Assembly (NCBI GenBank): GCA_005240025.1
Contig: SBBK01000194.1
Coordinates: 1-6,141, forward strand
Source: an archaeon
Lineage (GTDB): Archaea > Thermoproteota > Nitrososphaeria > Nitrososphaerales > Nitrosopumilaceae
Length of the DNA stretch: 6,141 nucleotides
Reading direction: 5' to 3'
Below the pieces are notes generated by a model, which had not been told where the DNA came from, did not search any database, and was given only the letters and a program-made list of their open reading frames with translations. Of this stretch, positions 5,827-6,141 are shown piece after piece (positions within the stretch are counted from its first letter, which is position 1; each line of letters starts with the position of its first letter). The translations under genes and the position numbers were made by a program.

Positions 5827-5979
5827 CCATTTTGCCTGGCTCTGACATTGGCAGTGTGGAGCTTGTCAAATTTACCAATTTTGTTTAGTTTTCAGCTGAT
5901 TAATTGATGATGATTCATCCATTTAGAAATCTTCGATAGAATCCTGCGGTTTTCTCGCCTCGTTTGATAAGACAAATCC

Positions 5980-5986
5980 TTAATTA
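5980..5986 (+). promoter_or_regulatory. Candidate TATA box for the gene starting at 6009
   Basis: TTAATTA is centred about 26 nt ahead of the ATG, the same geometry seen for the Nre, tubulin-like and Fic genes. It predicts a transcript beginning at or very near the start codon. Confidence 0.4.
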
Positions 5987-5993
5987 CATAAAC

Positions 5994-5998
5994 GAGGT
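5994..5998 (+). promoter_or_regulatory. Shine-Dalgarno-like GAGGT
   Basis: GAGGT ends 10 nt before the ATG at 6009 and matches the 16S anti-SD end. It supports the start but competes with the leaderless model, since a transcript starting at about 6008 would not contain it. Confidence 0.4.
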
Positions 5999-6008
5999 AA
6001 AATAACAG

Positions 6009-6141
6009 ATGTCAAAAACAATCTCAAAGAAAAGAACAAAATCTGCTGCCGATGATGAAAATTTATGGCCGCCTGAAGTAGAGGCAATAAAAAAATATCG
6101 TGCAGGCAAAATCAGATTCAAAGACTTTGATAACCAGAAGG
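6009..6141 (+). CDS. N-terminus of an unidentified protein, truncated by the window end
   Basis: The open frame from ATG at 6009 gives 44 codons before the window ends. The first 15 residues are Lys/Ser-rich (MSKTISKKRTKSAADDE), followed by NLWPPEVEAIKKYRAGKI and RFKDFDNQK. There is no signal peptide or membrane segment. The basic N-terminus followed by an EVEAIKKYRAGKI helix faintly recalls small archaeal antitoxins and DNA-binding proteins, but I do not recognise a family and the rest is missing. Both a TATA-like box and an SD-like GAGGT lie upstream, which supports a real gene. Confidence 0.65.
   Translation, partial: MSKTISKKRTKSAADDENLWPPEVEAIKKYRAGKIRFKDFDNQK

Larger units (their letters stand above)
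5303..6008. other. About 700-bp region with no recognisable gene, rich in inverted repeats
   Basis: I find no convincing protein-coding gene here. The open frames on both strands (up to about 115 codons) are low in typical protein character and match no family I know. I also see no tRNA, rRNA, SRP RNA or RNase P RNA signature. What it does hold is an unusual number of inverted repeats, listed separately (5341-5409, 5667-5684, 5796-5819, plus a small CGTAG-CTT-CTACG hairpin at 5737-5749), a nine-C run, and promoters at both ends. It may hold an undescribed structured RNA, a regulatory region or a decayed gene. Confidence 0.5.

Noticed and set aside
5666..5878. 70-codon minus-strand open frame, and an alternative frame reading DWAEQIIVEATGIHACGDQK
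   Set aside because: They are short, have no recognisable motif, and run through several palindromes. A decayed gene is possible but cannot be supported.
5907..5913. ATGATGA, a possible C box of a C/D guide RNA
   Set aside because: No CTGA D box follows at the expected distance and no C'/D' pair is present.
5909..5919. Small palindrome GATGATTCATC
   Set aside because: The 5-bp arms are expected by chance in a window this size and it has no clear relation to a promoter.

Overview
The window most likely comes from an archaeon of the Thaumarchaeota (Nitrososphaerota), the ammonia-oxidiser lineage. The evidence is an exosortase/archaeosortase-family membrane protein resembling the thaumarchaeal branch, an Nre-type repair protein (a family known from archaea) ending in a PCNA-binding box, a very divergent tubulin/FtsZ-superfamily protein, and archaeal TATA-like boxes about 25-27 nt ahead of several start codons. 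Species cannot be named from sequence alone.

Layout, left to right. Positions 15-1013 (minus) encode a polytopic archaeosortase-like protein with Ser where the catalytic Cys is expected. Positions 1067-2038 (plus) encode a class II Fic-domain protein with a C-terminal helix-turn-helix-like domain. These two genes diverge from a compact control region (1026-1077): a TATA-like sequence flanked on both sides by 22-bp dyads of the form TATCGG...CCGATA. The Fic gene runs convergently into a minus-strand pair. In that pair, a 462-aa tubulin-like GTPase homologue (4006-2618) overlaps by 4 nt a 184-aa coiled-coil protein (2621-2067). Upstream of it, after a 135-nt gap and on the same strand, lies the 386-aa Nre-family protein (5302-4142).

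From 5303 to 6008 there is about 700 bp without a convincing gene. It is rich in inverted repeats: a perfect 12-bp pair, an 18-bp dyad, two abutting dyads followed by a T-tract, and a run of nine C. At 6009 a new plus-strand gene begins and runs off the window.

How the genes may work together (inference): the tubulin homologue and the coiled-coil protein look like a translationally coupled two-protein cytomotive or scaffold module. The T7 loop of the tubulin homologue appears to lack the usual catalytic acid, so polymer turnover may be altered or need a partner. The Fic protein may repress its own promoter, and possibly the archaeosortase promoter, through its HTH-like tail and the repeated dyads. 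Nre is probably an independent DNA-repair gene with its own leaderless promoter.
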